Below are positions 1 to 8,124 of a stretch of DNA of 64,000 bases, one piece after another. Under the pieces are notes generated by a model. It was not told the DNA's origin and did not search any database. It saw only the letters and a list, made by a program, of their open reading frames with translations. How positions within the stretch are numbered: the stretch's first letter is position 1; each line of letters begins with the position of its first letter. This DNA is from Halomonas beimenensis (GTDB lineage Bacteria > Pseudomonadota > Gammaproteobacteria > Pseudomonadales > Halomonadaceae): NCBI RefSeq assembly GCF_002549795.1, contig NZ_CP021435.1, forward strand, positions 1,922,001 to 1,986,000, in the 5' to 3' direction. A program made the position numbers and the translations under genes.

Positions 1-376
1 CTGGGGCGAGTACGACGACCGCGTCGCGGACATGATGATGATCGGCTGGCACGCCGACACCGAGGACTCCGCCAACTTCCACGAGTACCTCACCCAGTGC
101 CCGGACCCCGAGACCGGCGCCGGCCAGTACAACGCCGGCAACTACTGCAACCCGGAGCTCGATGCCCTGGTGGCCGAGGCCAACCTGGAGGTCGACCGCG
201 AGGCGCGGGCCGAGATGCTCCAGCAGGTCGAGCAGACCCTCTACGACGAGGCCGCCTTCATTCCGCTGCACTGGCAGGACCTGGCCTGGGCCTCCGCCGA
301 CCACGTCAATATCGAACCGGTCCTCAACGTGATGAACTTCCCCTACCTCGGGGACCTGGTCATCGAGGAAGAGTGA
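1..376 (+). CDS. Peptide ABC transporter substrate-binding protein, C-terminal part (partial)
   Basis: Only the last 124 residues are present; the frame is already open at base 2 and stops at 374-376. The segment has the look of the C-terminal lobe of family 5 (DppA/OppA-type) periplasmic binding proteins, with GWHADTEDSANF, the cysteine pair in TQCPDPETGAG and NYCNPELDALV, and the run EAAFIPLHWQDLAWA before the end. It would capture peptides or similar solutes in the periplasm and hand them to the permeases encoded directly downstream. The ligand cannot be read from this fragment. Assignment to the family is firm because the next four genes are the matching permeases and ATPases. Confidence 0.88.
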   Translation, partial: WGEYDDRVADMMMIGWHADTEDSANFHEYLTQCPDPETGAGQYNAGNYCNPELDALVAEANLEVDREARAEMLQQVEQTLYDEAAFIPLHWQDLAWASADHVNIEPVLNVMNFPYLGDLVIEEE

Positions 377-382
377 CCCTCT

Positions 383-447
383 CTCGCCGACCCGCCGGTC
401 GGCGAGTCCTCCAACCCTGACCCGGCGGCACGCTCGGGACGAGCGTG
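383..447 (+). other. Two intercistronic hairpins between binding-protein and permease genes
   Basis: Two perfect inverted repeats lie back to back in the 101-base gap. The first has a 10-bp stem (383-392 with 397-406) and a 4-base loop; the second has a 7-bp stem (429-435 with 441-447) and a 5-base loop. Neither is followed by a T run. Such hairpins after a binding-protein gene commonly protect the upstream mRNA or reduce read-through, so that the binding protein is made in excess over the permease. That role is inferred here. Confidence 0.6.
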
Positions 448-477
448 TCGCCCTGTGTTGCACACGGGACGCCACCC

Positions 478-1524
478 ATGATCGCCTTCCTGATCAAGCG
501 CCTCTTCCATGCGCTGCTGGTGATGTTCGTCATCAGCGTGATCGCCTTCGCCATCCAGGACAACCTGGGCGACCCCATCCAGCAGATGGTCGGCCAGTCC
601 GTCCCGGAGAGCGAGCGCGAGGCCCTGCGCGAAGAGCTCGGCCTCAACGACCCCTTCGCGGTCCAGTACCTGCGCTTCGCCGCCAACGCGGTGCAGTTCG
701 ACTTCGGCTATTCCTATGTCTTCAACGAGCCGACCACCGACGTCATCCTGCGCCACCTGCCGGCCACCCTGGAGCTGGTGGCGGCCGCCACCTTCCTGAT
801 CATCGCCCTGTCGATTCCCATCGGGGTCTACAGCGCCATCAAGCCGCGCGCCTGGTTGTCGCGGTTCTTCATGGGGGTGTCGATCATCGGCATCTCCATC
901 CCGGTCTTCCTGACCGCCATCGTGCTGATCCAGCTGTTCGCCATCGGCGTGTCCTGGAGCCCCTTCCCCGCCGACACCGGCTGGGGCGCCTGGCTCAATG
1001 ACCTGATCTCCACCGAGGGCGGCATGCCGGCCTATGGCCGCGGCGAGCCGGTGCCCGTCTTCGGCACCTGGGAGACCAACTTCGCCTCCCTGGAGGGGCT
1101 GACCTACCTGGTGCTGCCGGCCATCTCGCTGGCCTCGATCATGCTGCCGCTGTTCATTCGCCTGATCCGCGCCGAGATGCTCGAGGTGCTGCAGTCCGAC
1201 TACGTCAAGTTCGCCCGGGCCAAGGGGATCTCGCCGCGACGGATCTACTTCCTGCACGCCCTGAAGAACACCATGCTGCCGGTGATCACCGTGGGCGGGG
1301 TGCAGATCGGCACCCTGGTGGCCTACACCATCCTCACCGAGACGGTGTTCCAGTGGCCCGGCATGGGACTGATGTTCCTCGACGCCATCGAACGCTCCGA
1401 CATTCCGCTGATCGTCACCTACCTGATGATCGTGGGGCTGATCTTCGTGATCACCAACACCCTGGTCGACCTGATCTACGGCCTGGTGAACCCCACCGTC
1501 AAGCTGACAGGAAAGCCCGCATGA
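478..1524 (+). CDS. ABC transporter permease, DppB/OppB type
   Basis: A 348-residue inner-membrane permease, the first of the two membrane subunits of the peptide-type transporter. An N-terminal membrane helix (about residues 8-30) is followed by a periplasmic loop and further helices. The cytoplasmic EAA loop that contacts the ATPases reads FARAKGISPRRIYFLHALKN near residue 245-265. I start at ATG 478 (MIAFLIKRL) rather than the in-frame GTG at 445, because the 445 extension lies inside an intercistronic hairpin and family members begin right at the first helix. The stop overlaps the next start in an ATGA arrangement, which implies translational coupling. Substrate not determinable. Confidence 0.92.
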   Translation: MIAFLIKRLFHALLVMFVISVIAFAIQDNLGDPIQQMVGQSVPESEREALREELGLNDPFAVQYLRFAANAVQFDFGYSYVFNEPTTDVILRHLPATLELVAAATFLIIALSIPIGVYSAIKPRAWLSRFFMGVSIIGISIPVFLTAIVLIQLFAIGVSWSPFPADTGWGAWLNDLISTEGGMPAYGRGEPVPVFGTWETNFASLEGLTYLVLPAISLASIMLPLFIRLIRAEMLEVLQSDYVKFARAKGISPRRIYFLHALKNTMLPVITVGGVQIGTLVAYTILTETVFQWPGMGLMFLDAIERSDIPLIVTYLMIVGLIFVITNTLVDLIYGLVNPTVKLTGKPA

Positions 1525-2462
1525 CCACCCCGACCTCCCCCACGGCGAGCCGCTGGGAGCGCCTGCGCGACTCCTACCTGCTCTACAGCTTCAAGCGCGA
1601 CCTGATCGCCCAGGCCAGCCTGCTGGTGTTCATCGTCCTGGTGGCGGGTGCCGTCCTGGCCCCCTGGCTGGCGCCGATGAACCCCTACGACCTGGCCCAG
1701 ATCGACATCCTGGCCTCGGAGCTGCCGCCCTTCTGGGTCGACGGCAGCGACCCGGCCTACGTGATGGGCACCGACGCCCAGGGCCGCGACCTGCTCTCCA
1801 CCATCCTCTACGGCGCCCGCGTGTCGCTGATCATCGGCTTCGGCGCGGTGGCCCTGCAGGCGGCGCTGGGCGTGTGCTTCGGCCTGCTGGCCGGCTACCT
1901 GGGCGGGCGCGTCGACGCCTTCCTGATGCGCCTGGCCGACATCCAGCTGTCCTTCTCCACCCTGATGGTGGCCATCGTGGTCGGCGCCCTGTTCAAGGCC
2001 ATCTTCGGCGGCGCCACCTTCAGCGCCTATGCCGTGCCGCTGCTGGTGCTGATCATCGGCCTGGCCGAGTGGCCCCAGTACGCGCGTACCGTGCGCGCCT
2101 CGGTGCTTGCCGAGAAGGGCAAGGAATACGTCGACGCCGCCCGGGTGATGGGCCTGTCGAGCCGGCGCATCATGTTCCGGCACATCCTGCCCAACACCCT
2201 GTCGCCGATCTTCGTGATCTCCACCGTCCAGGTGGCCAACGCCATCATCTCCGAGGCGGCGCTGTCCTTCCTGGGCCTGGGCATGCCCGAGACCCAGCCC
2301 TCGCTGGGCTCGCTGATCAAGTCCGGCTTCGACTACATCCAGTCCGGCTCCTGGTGGATCACCCTGATCCCCGGCCTGGTGCTGGTGGTGCTGGTGCTGG
2401 TCATCAACCTGCTCGGCGACTGGCTGCGCGACGTGCTCAACCCGCGTCTCTACAAGGGCTGA
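1521..2462 (+). CDS. ABC transporter permease, DppC/OppC type
   Basis: A 313-residue second membrane subunit. Its ATG overlaps the stop of the preceding permease by four bases. The N-terminal cytoplasmic stretch (about 35 residues) and the first helix (LLVFIVLVAGAVLAPW) are typical of the DppC side. The motif GTDAQGRDLLSTILYGAR near residue 85 is characteristic of the family, and the EAA loop is YVDAARVMGLSSRRIMFRH around residue 205. It pairs with the DppB-type subunit to form the channel. A GAGGCCAAGGAG stretch after the stop provides the ribosome site of the following ATPase gene. Confidence 0.92.
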   Translation: MTTPTSPTASRWERLRDSYLLYSFKRDLIAQASLLVFIVLVAGAVLAPWLAPMNPYDLAQIDILASELPPFWVDGSDPAYVMGTDAQGRDLLSTILYGARVSLIIGFGAVALQAALGVCFGLLAGYLGGRVDAFLMRLADIQLSFSTLMVAIVVGALFKAIFGGATFSAYAVPLLVLIIGLAEWPQYARTVRASVLAEKGKEYVDAARVMGLSSRRIMFRHILPNTLSPIFVISTVQVANAIISEAALSFLGLGMPETQPSLGSLIKSGFDYIQSGSWWITLIPGLVLVVLVLVINLLGDWLRDVLNPRLYKG

Positions 2463-2477
2463 GGCCAAGGAGATTCC

Positions 2478-3497
2478 ATGTCACTTCTCGACGTATCCAA
2501 CCTCGACGTGCGCTTCGCCCTGCGCCGCGGCGACGTGAAGGCCCTGCGCGACGTCTGCTTCAGCCTGGACCGGGGCGAGCGCCTGGGCATCGTGGGCGAA
2601 TCCGGTGCCGGCAAGTCGGTGGCGGCCTTCAGCCTGCTGAACCTGATCGCCAAGCCCGGCTACATCGCCGGGGGCAGCATCCGCTTCGACGGCCAGGAAC
2701 TCATCGGCATGAGCGACCGGGGCCTGCGCAAGATCCGCGGGCATCGCATCTCGATGATCTTCCAGGACCCGATGATGACCCTCAATCCGGTGCTGACCAT
2801 CGGCGAGCAGATGGTGGAGTGCCTGAAGGCCCACCGGCGCATCGGCACCCGGGACGCCCGGGCGATCTCGCTGCGCAAGCTCGAGCAGGTCCAGATCCCC
2901 TCTCCCGAGGCGCGCCTGGACCAGTATCCCCATGAGCTGTCCGGCGGCATGCGACAGCGGGTGATCATCGCCATCGCCCTGCTGCTCGACCCGGACATCA
3001 TCATCGCCGACGAGCCCACCACCGCGCTGGACGTGACCATCCAGGCCGAGATCATGGCCCTGCTGCTGGAGCTGTGCGAGGAGCAGAACGTCGGCCTGAT
3101 CCTGATCACCCACGACCTGGGCGTGGTCAGCCAGGTCACCCAGCGCATGCTGGTGATGTACGCCGGGCGAGTCATCGAGCAGGGCCCGACCCGGGAGATC
3201 ATCAACGATCCCCAGCATCCCTACACCCAGGGGCTGATCAACGCCCTGCCCCAGATGGCCACGCCCGGCTCGCGGCTGAACCAGATTCCCGGCAGCATGC
3301 CGTCGCTGAACAACCTGCCGAGCGGCTGTGCCTTCCATCCGCGCTGCGGCTTCGTGACCCGCCCCGACGGTTCCACCCGCCAGGCCTGCCACGATGAGGT
3401 CCCCGGCTTCGTGACCTCGGGCAACTGCCAGGCGGCCTGTCACATGGTGGCCGAGATGATCGAACGCGAACGCATTCCGGCCGAGGAGCAAGACTGA
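2478..3497 (+). CDS. ABC transporter ATPase, DppD/OppD type
   Basis: A 339-residue cytoplasmic nucleotide-binding subunit. The sequence shows Walker A GESGAGKS (about residues 38-45), Q loop FQDPMMTLNP, signature LSGGMRQR, Walker B IIADEPTTALD and H loop ITHDLGVV. The C-terminal oligopeptide domain carries the family cysteine motif GCAFHPRC; these cysteines hold an iron-sulfur cluster in some relatives. It hydrolyses ATP together with the next gene product. The ATG is preceded by AAGGAG at a good distance, and the stop overlaps the next ATG by one base. Confidence 0.94.
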   Translation: MSLLDVSNLDVRFALRRGDVKALRDVCFSLDRGERLGIVGESGAGKSVAAFSLLNLIAKPGYIAGGSIRFDGQELIGMSDRGLRKIRGHRISMIFQDPMMTLNPVLTIGEQMVECLKAHRRIGTRDARAISLRKLEQVQIPSPEARLDQYPHELSGGMRQRVIIAIALLLDPDIIIADEPTTALDVTIQAEIMALLLELCEEQNVGLILITHDLGVVSQVTQRMLVMYAGRVIEQGPTREIINDPQHPYTQGLINALPQMATPGSRLNQIPGSMPSLNNLPSGCAFHPRCGFVTRPDGSTRQACHDEVPGFVTSGNCQAACHMVAEMIERERIPAEEQD

Positions 3498-4540
3498 TGA
3501 GTTCGACCGCGACATCCCCCGCGCCGGAGCAGGCCCAGCCGCTGCTGTCGCTGCGCGGCCTGGAGAAGCGCTTCTCGCTCTCCGGCGACTTCCTGGAGCA
3601 GCTCAAGTTCAAGGGCGGCAAGCTCGTCCGCGAGCAGGAACACGTCCACGCCATCAACGGCGTCGACCTGGACATCCAGCGCGGCGAGGCGCTGTGCGTG
3701 GTGGGCGAGTCCGGTTGCGGCAAGTCCACGGTGGCGCGGACCGTGATGGGGCTGATCACCCCCACCGCGGGCGAGATCCGCTACGATGGCGAGCGCATCG
3801 ACGACCGCACCACCAAGGAACTGCTGCCCTATCGCCGGCGCATGCAGATGATCTTCCAGAACCCCTATGCGTCGCTGAACCCGCGCATGACCATCCAGCA
3901 GACCCTGGAGGAGCCCATCCGGCTGCATCATCCGGACTGGAGCCCCCAGCGGGTCAAGGATCAGGTTGCGGAGGTGATGACCTCGGTGGGCATCGCCCCG
4001 GACTGGGGGGCACGCTATGGCCACGAGTTCTCCGGCGGCCAGCGTCAGCGCATCGCCATCGCCCGGGCGCTGGCCGTGGACCCCGAGTTCATCGTCGCCG
4101 ACGAGCCGATCTCCGCCCTGGACGTGTCCATCCAGGCTCAGGTGCTGAACCTGCTGATGGAGGCACAGCAGCAGCGCAACCTGACCTACCTCTTCATCAC
4201 CCACGACCTGGCGGTGGTCGAGCATTTCGGCACCCGGGTCGCGGTGATGTACCTGGGCCGGGTCTGCGAGGTGGCGCCCACGGCGACCCTGTTCGCCACC
4301 CCCCGCCACCCCTATACCCAGGCGCTGATGTCGGCGATTCCGCGGCTCGAGGACGACCGTCCCCAGCACATTCGCCTGCAGGGCGAGGTGCCGACGCCGG
4401 TCAACCTGCCCTCGGGGTGTGTCTTCCACGGTCGCTGTCCGCATGCCAACGAGCGCTGCCGCGTGGAGGTGCCGACGCTGATCGCCACCGACGAGGGGGG
4501 CCAGGTGGCCTGTCATGGGGTGGAGGAAGGCCGTATCTAG
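3497..4540 (+). CDS. ABC transporter ATPase, DppF/OppF type
   Basis: A 347-residue partner ATPase of the same transporter. Motifs in order: Walker A GESGCGKS (about 70-77), Q loop FQNPYASLNP, signature FSGGQRQRIAIA, Walker B VADEPISALD, H loop ITHDLAVV, and the C-terminal GCVFHGRCPHA motif. An insertion after the first strand (FLEQLKFKGGKLVREQEHV) is typical of the F-type subunit. It is the last gene of the transporter operon; an inverted repeat at 4554-4585 follows. Confidence 0.94.
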   Translation: MSSTATSPAPEQAQPLLSLRGLEKRFSLSGDFLEQLKFKGGKLVREQEHVHAINGVDLDIQRGEALCVVGESGCGKSTVARTVMGLITPTAGEIRYDGERIDDRTTKELLPYRRRMQMIFQNPYASLNPRMTIQQTLEEPIRLHHPDWSPQRVKDQVAEVMTSVGIAPDWGARYGHEFSGGQRQRIAIARALAVDPEFIVADEPISALDVSIQAQVLNLLMEAQQQRNLTYLFITHDLAVVEHFGTRVAVMYLGRVCEVAPTATLFATPRHPYTQALMSAIPRLEDDRPQHIRLQGEVPTPVNLPSGCVFHGRCPHANERCRVEVPTLIATDEGGQVACHGVEEGRI

Positions 4541-4553
4541 CCTGGCCGGGGGA

Positions 4554-4585
4554 CCGGGGAGGTCTGGCATAATGGACCTTCCCGG
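4554..4585 (+). promoter_or_regulatory. Inverted repeat with embedded CATAAT before the LysR gene
   Basis: An 11-bp inverted repeat (4554-4564 and 4575-4585, one mismatch that would still be a G-U pair in RNA) encloses TGGCATAATG, which contains a -10-like CATAAT. It lies in the 71-base gap between the ATPase gene and the LysR gene. It may be the LysR autoregulatory operator over its own promoter, or a weak terminator for the transporter operon. No convincing -35 box is visible. Confidence 0.4.
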
Positions 4586-4611
4586 CACCCGGATACGGCA
4601 CGAGGGCTGAC

Positions 4612-5532
4612 ATGGAACTACGCTGGCTGGAAGACTTCATCGCCCTGGCCCGTACCCGCCACTTCTCACGGGCGGCGGAAGACCAGAACGTCACCCAGCC
4701 GACCTTCTCGCGGCGCATCAAGCTGCTGGAGGAGGAGATGGGCGCCACCCTGATCAACCGCCAGACCCTGCCCCTGTCGTTGACGCCGGCGGGCGAGGAG
4801 TTCCTGGCGCTCTGCCAGGACGTCACCCGGCGGGTGGCCACCACGCGGGAACGCCTCGGCCAGCTGGCGGAGGCCAACGCCAATCGCATCCGGCTGGCCG
4901 CCCCCCAGAGCCTGCTGGCCAACTTCCTCCCGGACTGGCTGCGCGAGCTCGACCCGGCGCCGCCGGTGACTCCCTACCTGCGCGCCACCGGCTGGCTGAT
5001 GGACGACTACGTCCAGGCGCTGGGACGCAACGAATGCGACCTGGCGCTCTGCTACTGGCCGGTCGGCCCCTGCCCCCTCGCCCTGGACACCGAGGGGCTG
5101 GAGTCGCTGTGCCTGGATGAAGAGCGGCTGATCCCCGTCTGCCTGCCCGACGCCGATGGCCGCCCCCGCTTCTCGCTGGAGGACGCCGGGCGACGCCCGC
5201 TGCCGCTCATCGCCTACCACCCCCGCGGGCTGATAGACCAGACGATCCGGGCCCACCTGGCCCGGTTGGGGGAACTGCCGACCTTCAGCGTGCTCAACGA
5301 GAGCGTCCAGAGCGGCAACATCCGGGAGCTGGTCGGCCTCGGCTATGGCCTGGGCTGGCTGCCCCGGCGCTCCGTCCAGGCAGCCCTGGACGCGGGTGAG
5401 CTGGTGCGCGCCGGCGGTCGGCGCTGGGAGGTTCCGTTGGAGATCCGCCTCTATCGTCATCGGGGCAACCCCCACCCGGCGGTGGAGGCGCTCTGGGCCC
5501 GGCTCGCCCCGGCGGAGTCCGTCGGTCCATGA
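4612..5532 (+). CDS. LysR-family transcriptional regulator, HypT (YjiE)-like
   Basis: A 306-residue DNA-binding regulator. The N-terminal winged helix-turn-helix reads LEDFIALARTRHFSRAAED and NVTQPTFSRRIKLLEEEMG (about residues 6-45), followed by the linker helix and a periplasmic-binding-like effector domain. The wording of the helix-turn-helix and the end of the effector domain (LEIRLYRHRGNPHPAVEALW) resemble E. coli HypT/YjiE, a hypochlorite-responsive LysR; this subgroup call is from memory. The same subgroup occurs again at 38541-39461. The stop overlaps the start of the hydrolase gene, so the two are cotranscribed. Its target could be the upstream transporter operon, the hydrolase, or both. 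Confidence 0.85.
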   Translation: MELRWLEDFIALARTRHFSRAAEDQNVTQPTFSRRIKLLEEEMGATLINRQTLPLSLTPAGEEFLALCQDVTRRVATTRERLGQLAEANANRIRLAAPQSLLANFLPDWLRELDPAPPVTPYLRATGWLMDDYVQALGRNECDLALCYWPVGPCPLALDTEGLESLCLDEERLIPVCLPDADGRPRFSLEDAGRRPLPLIAYHPRGLIDQTIRAHLARLGELPTFSVLNESVQSGNIRELVGLGYGLGWLPRRSVQAALDAGELVRAGGRRWEVPLEIRLYRHRGNPHPAVEALWARLAPAESVGP

Positions 5533-6551
5533 TGCCCGGCCGTCATCCCGCGAGCTTCCAGGCGCCGCCGGGGCTTGCCAACCGCCACGTCCAGACCCTG
5601 CTGCCCCGGCTGCTGGGCTGTCCGTCCCTCGAGCTGGTTCGCGAGGAACTGCCCCTGCCCGATGGGGACGTCGTCGAGCTCGCCTGGGTCGCCCCGGCGC
5701 CGACGGCGGCCTCGGCGCCGGTGTTCGTGCTCTTCCACGGCCTGGAGGGATCGGTGGACTCCCCCTATGCCCGACACCTGCTGGAAGCGGCGCATCGTCA
5801 GGGATGCCGGGCCCTGGTCATGCACTTTCGCGGCTGTGGCCGGCGCCCCAATCGCCGCCCTCGGGCCTATCACAGCGGCGATACCGCCGATGCCCACTGG
5901 CTGCTCACCCGCCTGGCGCGTCGCTATCCCCGCGCCCCTCGGGTGGCCTGTGGCGTGTCGTTGGGCGCGAACATGCTGCTCAAGCTGCCCGCCGAGGACG
6001 CCGACGAGGCGGCGGGACTCGTCGGGGCCATCGCCATCGCCCCGCCGGTCGACCTCGCCGGCTGCGCCGACACCCTGAACCGGGGCTTCGCCCGCCTCTA
6101 CCAACGCCATCTGCTGGCCTCGCTCAAGGCCAAGATGGCCCCCCGGCTCGCCGCCGGGGAGCTGCCGCTGGCGCTCTCCCCGGCCGCGCTGTCCGGCCTT
6201 GCCACCCTGCGCGATTACGACGACGCCGTGACCGCCCCCCTGCACGGCTTCGCCGATGCCGCCGACTACTATCGCCGTGCCTCGGCCGGCCCGCGACTTG
6301 CGGAGCTGGACCTGCCGACGCTGATCCTGCATGCCGAGGACGACCCCTTCATGCCGCCGGGCATGTACGACGCCCTGTCGCTGGGGCCGGGGGTCCGGCT
6401 GGAGACCGCGCCCCATGGTGGCCATGTGGGGTTCGTGGAAGGCCGACGGGGGCGACTCGGCCACTGGCTGCCCCGGCGGGTCGTCCAGCAGCTCGATGCC
6501 TGGCGAACGTCCCTCTGGCCCACCTCGCCCCGCCTGGCGTCCCCCGACTGA
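5529..6551 (+). CDS. YheT-family alpha/beta hydrolase
   Basis: A 340-residue hydrolase of the YheT/EMB8 group (putative carboxylesterases with poorly known substrates). Visible features: the oxyanion-side motif LFHGLEGSVDSPYARHL (about 70-88), FRGCGRRPNRRPRAYHSGD, nucleophile elbow CGVSLGANMLLK (serine near 144), acid in HAEDDPFMPPG and catalytic histidine in APHGGHVGF near the C terminus, so the triad is complete. It starts at ATG 5529, or at ATG 5532 one codon later, overlapping the LysR stop. No signal peptide is seen, so it is likely cytoplasmic. Confidence 0.88.
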   Translation: MMPGRHPASFQAPPGLANRHVQTLLPRLLGCPSLELVREELPLPDGDVVELAWVAPAPTAASAPVFVLFHGLEGSVDSPYARHLLEAAHRQGCRALVMHFRGCGRRPNRRPRAYHSGDTADAHWLLTRLARRYPRAPRVACGVSLGANMLLKLPAEDADEAAGLVGAIAIAPPVDLAGCADTLNRGFARLYQRHLLASLKAKMAPRLAAGELPLALSPAALSGLATLRDYDDAVTAPLHGFADAADYYRRASAGPRLAELDLPTLILHAEDDPFMPPGMYDALSLGPGVRLETAPHGGHVGFVEGRRGRLGHWLPRRVVQQLDAWRTSLWPTSPRLASPD

Positions 6552-6833
6552 TCCCTGTCCGAACGAGTCGCATCCGTCGTGTTGAGCCGGGAATCGAAGC
6601 GTTCAGGCTGATCCATTCGATGGTCCTCCCGGCCTGCCCCCCGTCGCGGCAGGTTCCGGTGCCGCGATCCCCCCGACCCGAAAGCTTGCCGGGTTGATAA
6701 CCCATGTTGTCGCCCCCGCCCGGCCGATCCCCCTAGGCTGGCTCGGAAGCGAGGCGCCGCGAGGCGGGCCTCGGCCCGAACACAACAGGAGCCCGGACTG
6801 CCCCGGGCCGAACGACACCATGGGGGACGTGCC

Positions 6834-7388
6834 TTGGGGATCTCGAGTCGAGAACTGGGTCGCGCTGTCGGCGAGCATCCCGAGGTCCTGCTGGCCGAGG
6901 ACCTCCTGAGGCTCGCACGGGACCATGAACATCGGCTGCAGGTGGCCTATCGCTGGCGCGCCTTGCGCCTGCTGACCTTTCATGCCGGCCTGAGCCGACT
7001 GATGCAGGCCCTTGGCGAGGAGAGTCGCCAGCGGCTCCTGGCCTTGAACGAGGTCCTCACGGGGCGGGCACCGGAGGCGTGGGCGATGCCGGGCGGGTCA
7101 CCTCCGCCCGGCGCGGAGGGACTCGGCCACTTCTTCATTCTCGACGAGACGACGGCGCGGCAGGCGTTGCGCTGCAGCCTGCTGGAGGAAGGCCGCACCC
7201 GGCGGTTCTATGACCGCGTCCGGAGAGGCAGCGCCGCCTCGGGGCTGGATCTGCTGCTGGATACCTTCATCGAGCAGGCTCGGGCGCACTGCCGGCTGCT
7301 GGAGGAAACTCGCCAGGGACTGAACGCGCTCCACCGGCCCCTGGGCAGCGTCGCCCCCCACCGCCGCCGACGGAACCCCGACGCCTGA
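6834..7388 (+). CDS. Hypothetical all-helical protein
   Basis: A 184-residue protein I do not recognise. It appears fully helical, with four long amphipathic segments (about 8-32, 36-66, 98-128 and 133-165) and a basic tail HRRRRNPDA. Histidines and glutamates recur on the helices (ARDHEHRL, EEGRTRRFYDRV, IEQARAHCRLLEE), reminiscent of ferritin-like four-helix bundles, but I cannot assign metal ligands with certainty. The best start is TTG 6834, preceded by GGGGGACG; no ATG is available in frame upstream. The 282-base gap before it shows no gene. Codon use matches its neighbours, so it is probably real and native. Confidence 0.6.
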   Translation: MGISSRELGRAVGEHPEVLLAEDLLRLARDHEHRLQVAYRWRALRLLTFHAGLSRLMQALGEESRQRLLALNEVLTGRAPEAWAMPGGSPPPGAEGLGHFFILDETTARQALRCSLLEEGRTRRFYDRVRRGSAASGLDLLLDTFIEQARAHCRLLEETRQGLNALHRPLGSVAPHRRRRNPDA

Positions 7389-7394
7389 CTCCCG

Positions 7395-7472
7395 GGCGCG
7401 CATCGCGCCATCATGCGGGGAGCGCCGGGGCATGGCGCCATTCGGTCGCCGGGCGATGTCCGCCGCAGGCGG
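7395..7472. terminator. Short hairpins in the convergent gap before msrA
   Basis: Two small perfect triloop hairpins (7395-7400 with 7404-7409; 7460-7464 with 7468-7472) lie between the convergent stops of the helical protein and msrA. Neither has a clear T run, so termination here is only plausible. Confidence 0.3.
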
Positions 7473-7486
7473 CGGCCGGGCCCGGG

Positions 7487-8101
7487 TCAGCCGATCGGAC
7501 AGCTGACGCCGGTGCCCCTGAGGCCGCAGTAGCCGCCGGGGTTCTTGGCCAGGTACTGCTGGTGGTATTCCTCCGCATAGTAGAAGGTCTCGAGCGGGGC
7601 GATCTCGGTGGTGATCGGCCCCCGTCCGGCTCGAGCCAGGGCCTCGGCGTAGGCGTCGCGGCTGCGGGTGGCGGCCTCGCGCTGGGCGGTGGAGGTGGTG
7701 AGAATGATCGAGCGGTACTGGGGGCCGACGTCGTTGCCCTGACGGTCGCCCTGGGTCGGGTCATGGGCCTCCCAAAAGTGCCGCAGCAAGGTCTCCAGGT
7801 CGATCACGGCAGGATCGAAGACCACCCGCACGACCTCGGCATGGCCGGTGCGTCCCGTGCAGGTTTCCCGGTAGCTGGGGTTCGGCGTCACTCCGCCGGC
7901 ATACCCCACGGCGGTGACGTGCACCCCGGGTAGCTGCCAGAACAGTCGCTCGGCGCCCCAGAAACACCCCAGGCCGAGCACGATCTCTTCCAGGCCGGCC
8001 GGCCAGGGCGGCGTCATGGGACGTCCATTGACCGCATGAACGCCACTGACGGCCATCGGGGTGTCGCGTCCCTCGGGGGCATGGGGGGGAGATGCAGGCA
8101 T
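7487..8101 (-). CDS. msrA: Peptide methionine-S-sulfoxide reductase MsrA
   Basis: A 204-residue enzyme that reduces methionine-S-sulfoxide in proteins, using thioredoxin. The active-site motif GCFWGAER (cysteine near 53), the [12 protein letters not shown] segment, [11 protein letters not shown] and the C-terminal resolving-cysteine region [10 protein letters not shown] are all present. I start at ATG 8101, which has GAGGA upstream; a longer open frame reaches 8221 but overlaps tamB. The gene follows tamB by 23 bases on the same strand and is probably read from the tamAB transcript. Confidence 0.93.
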   Translation of the reverse strand: MPASPPHAPEGRDTPMAVSGVHAVNGRPMTPPWPAGLEEIVLGLGCFWGAERLFWQLPGVHVTAVGYAGGVTPNPSYRETCTGRTGHAEVVRVVFDPAVIDLETLLRHFWEAHDPTQGDRQGNDVGPQYRSIILTTSTAQREAATRSRDAYAEALARAGRGPITTEIAPLETFYYAEEYHQQYLAKNPGGYCGLRGTGVSCPIG

Positions 8102-8124
8102 CGGTTCGTCCTCGCGTCGTGGTG

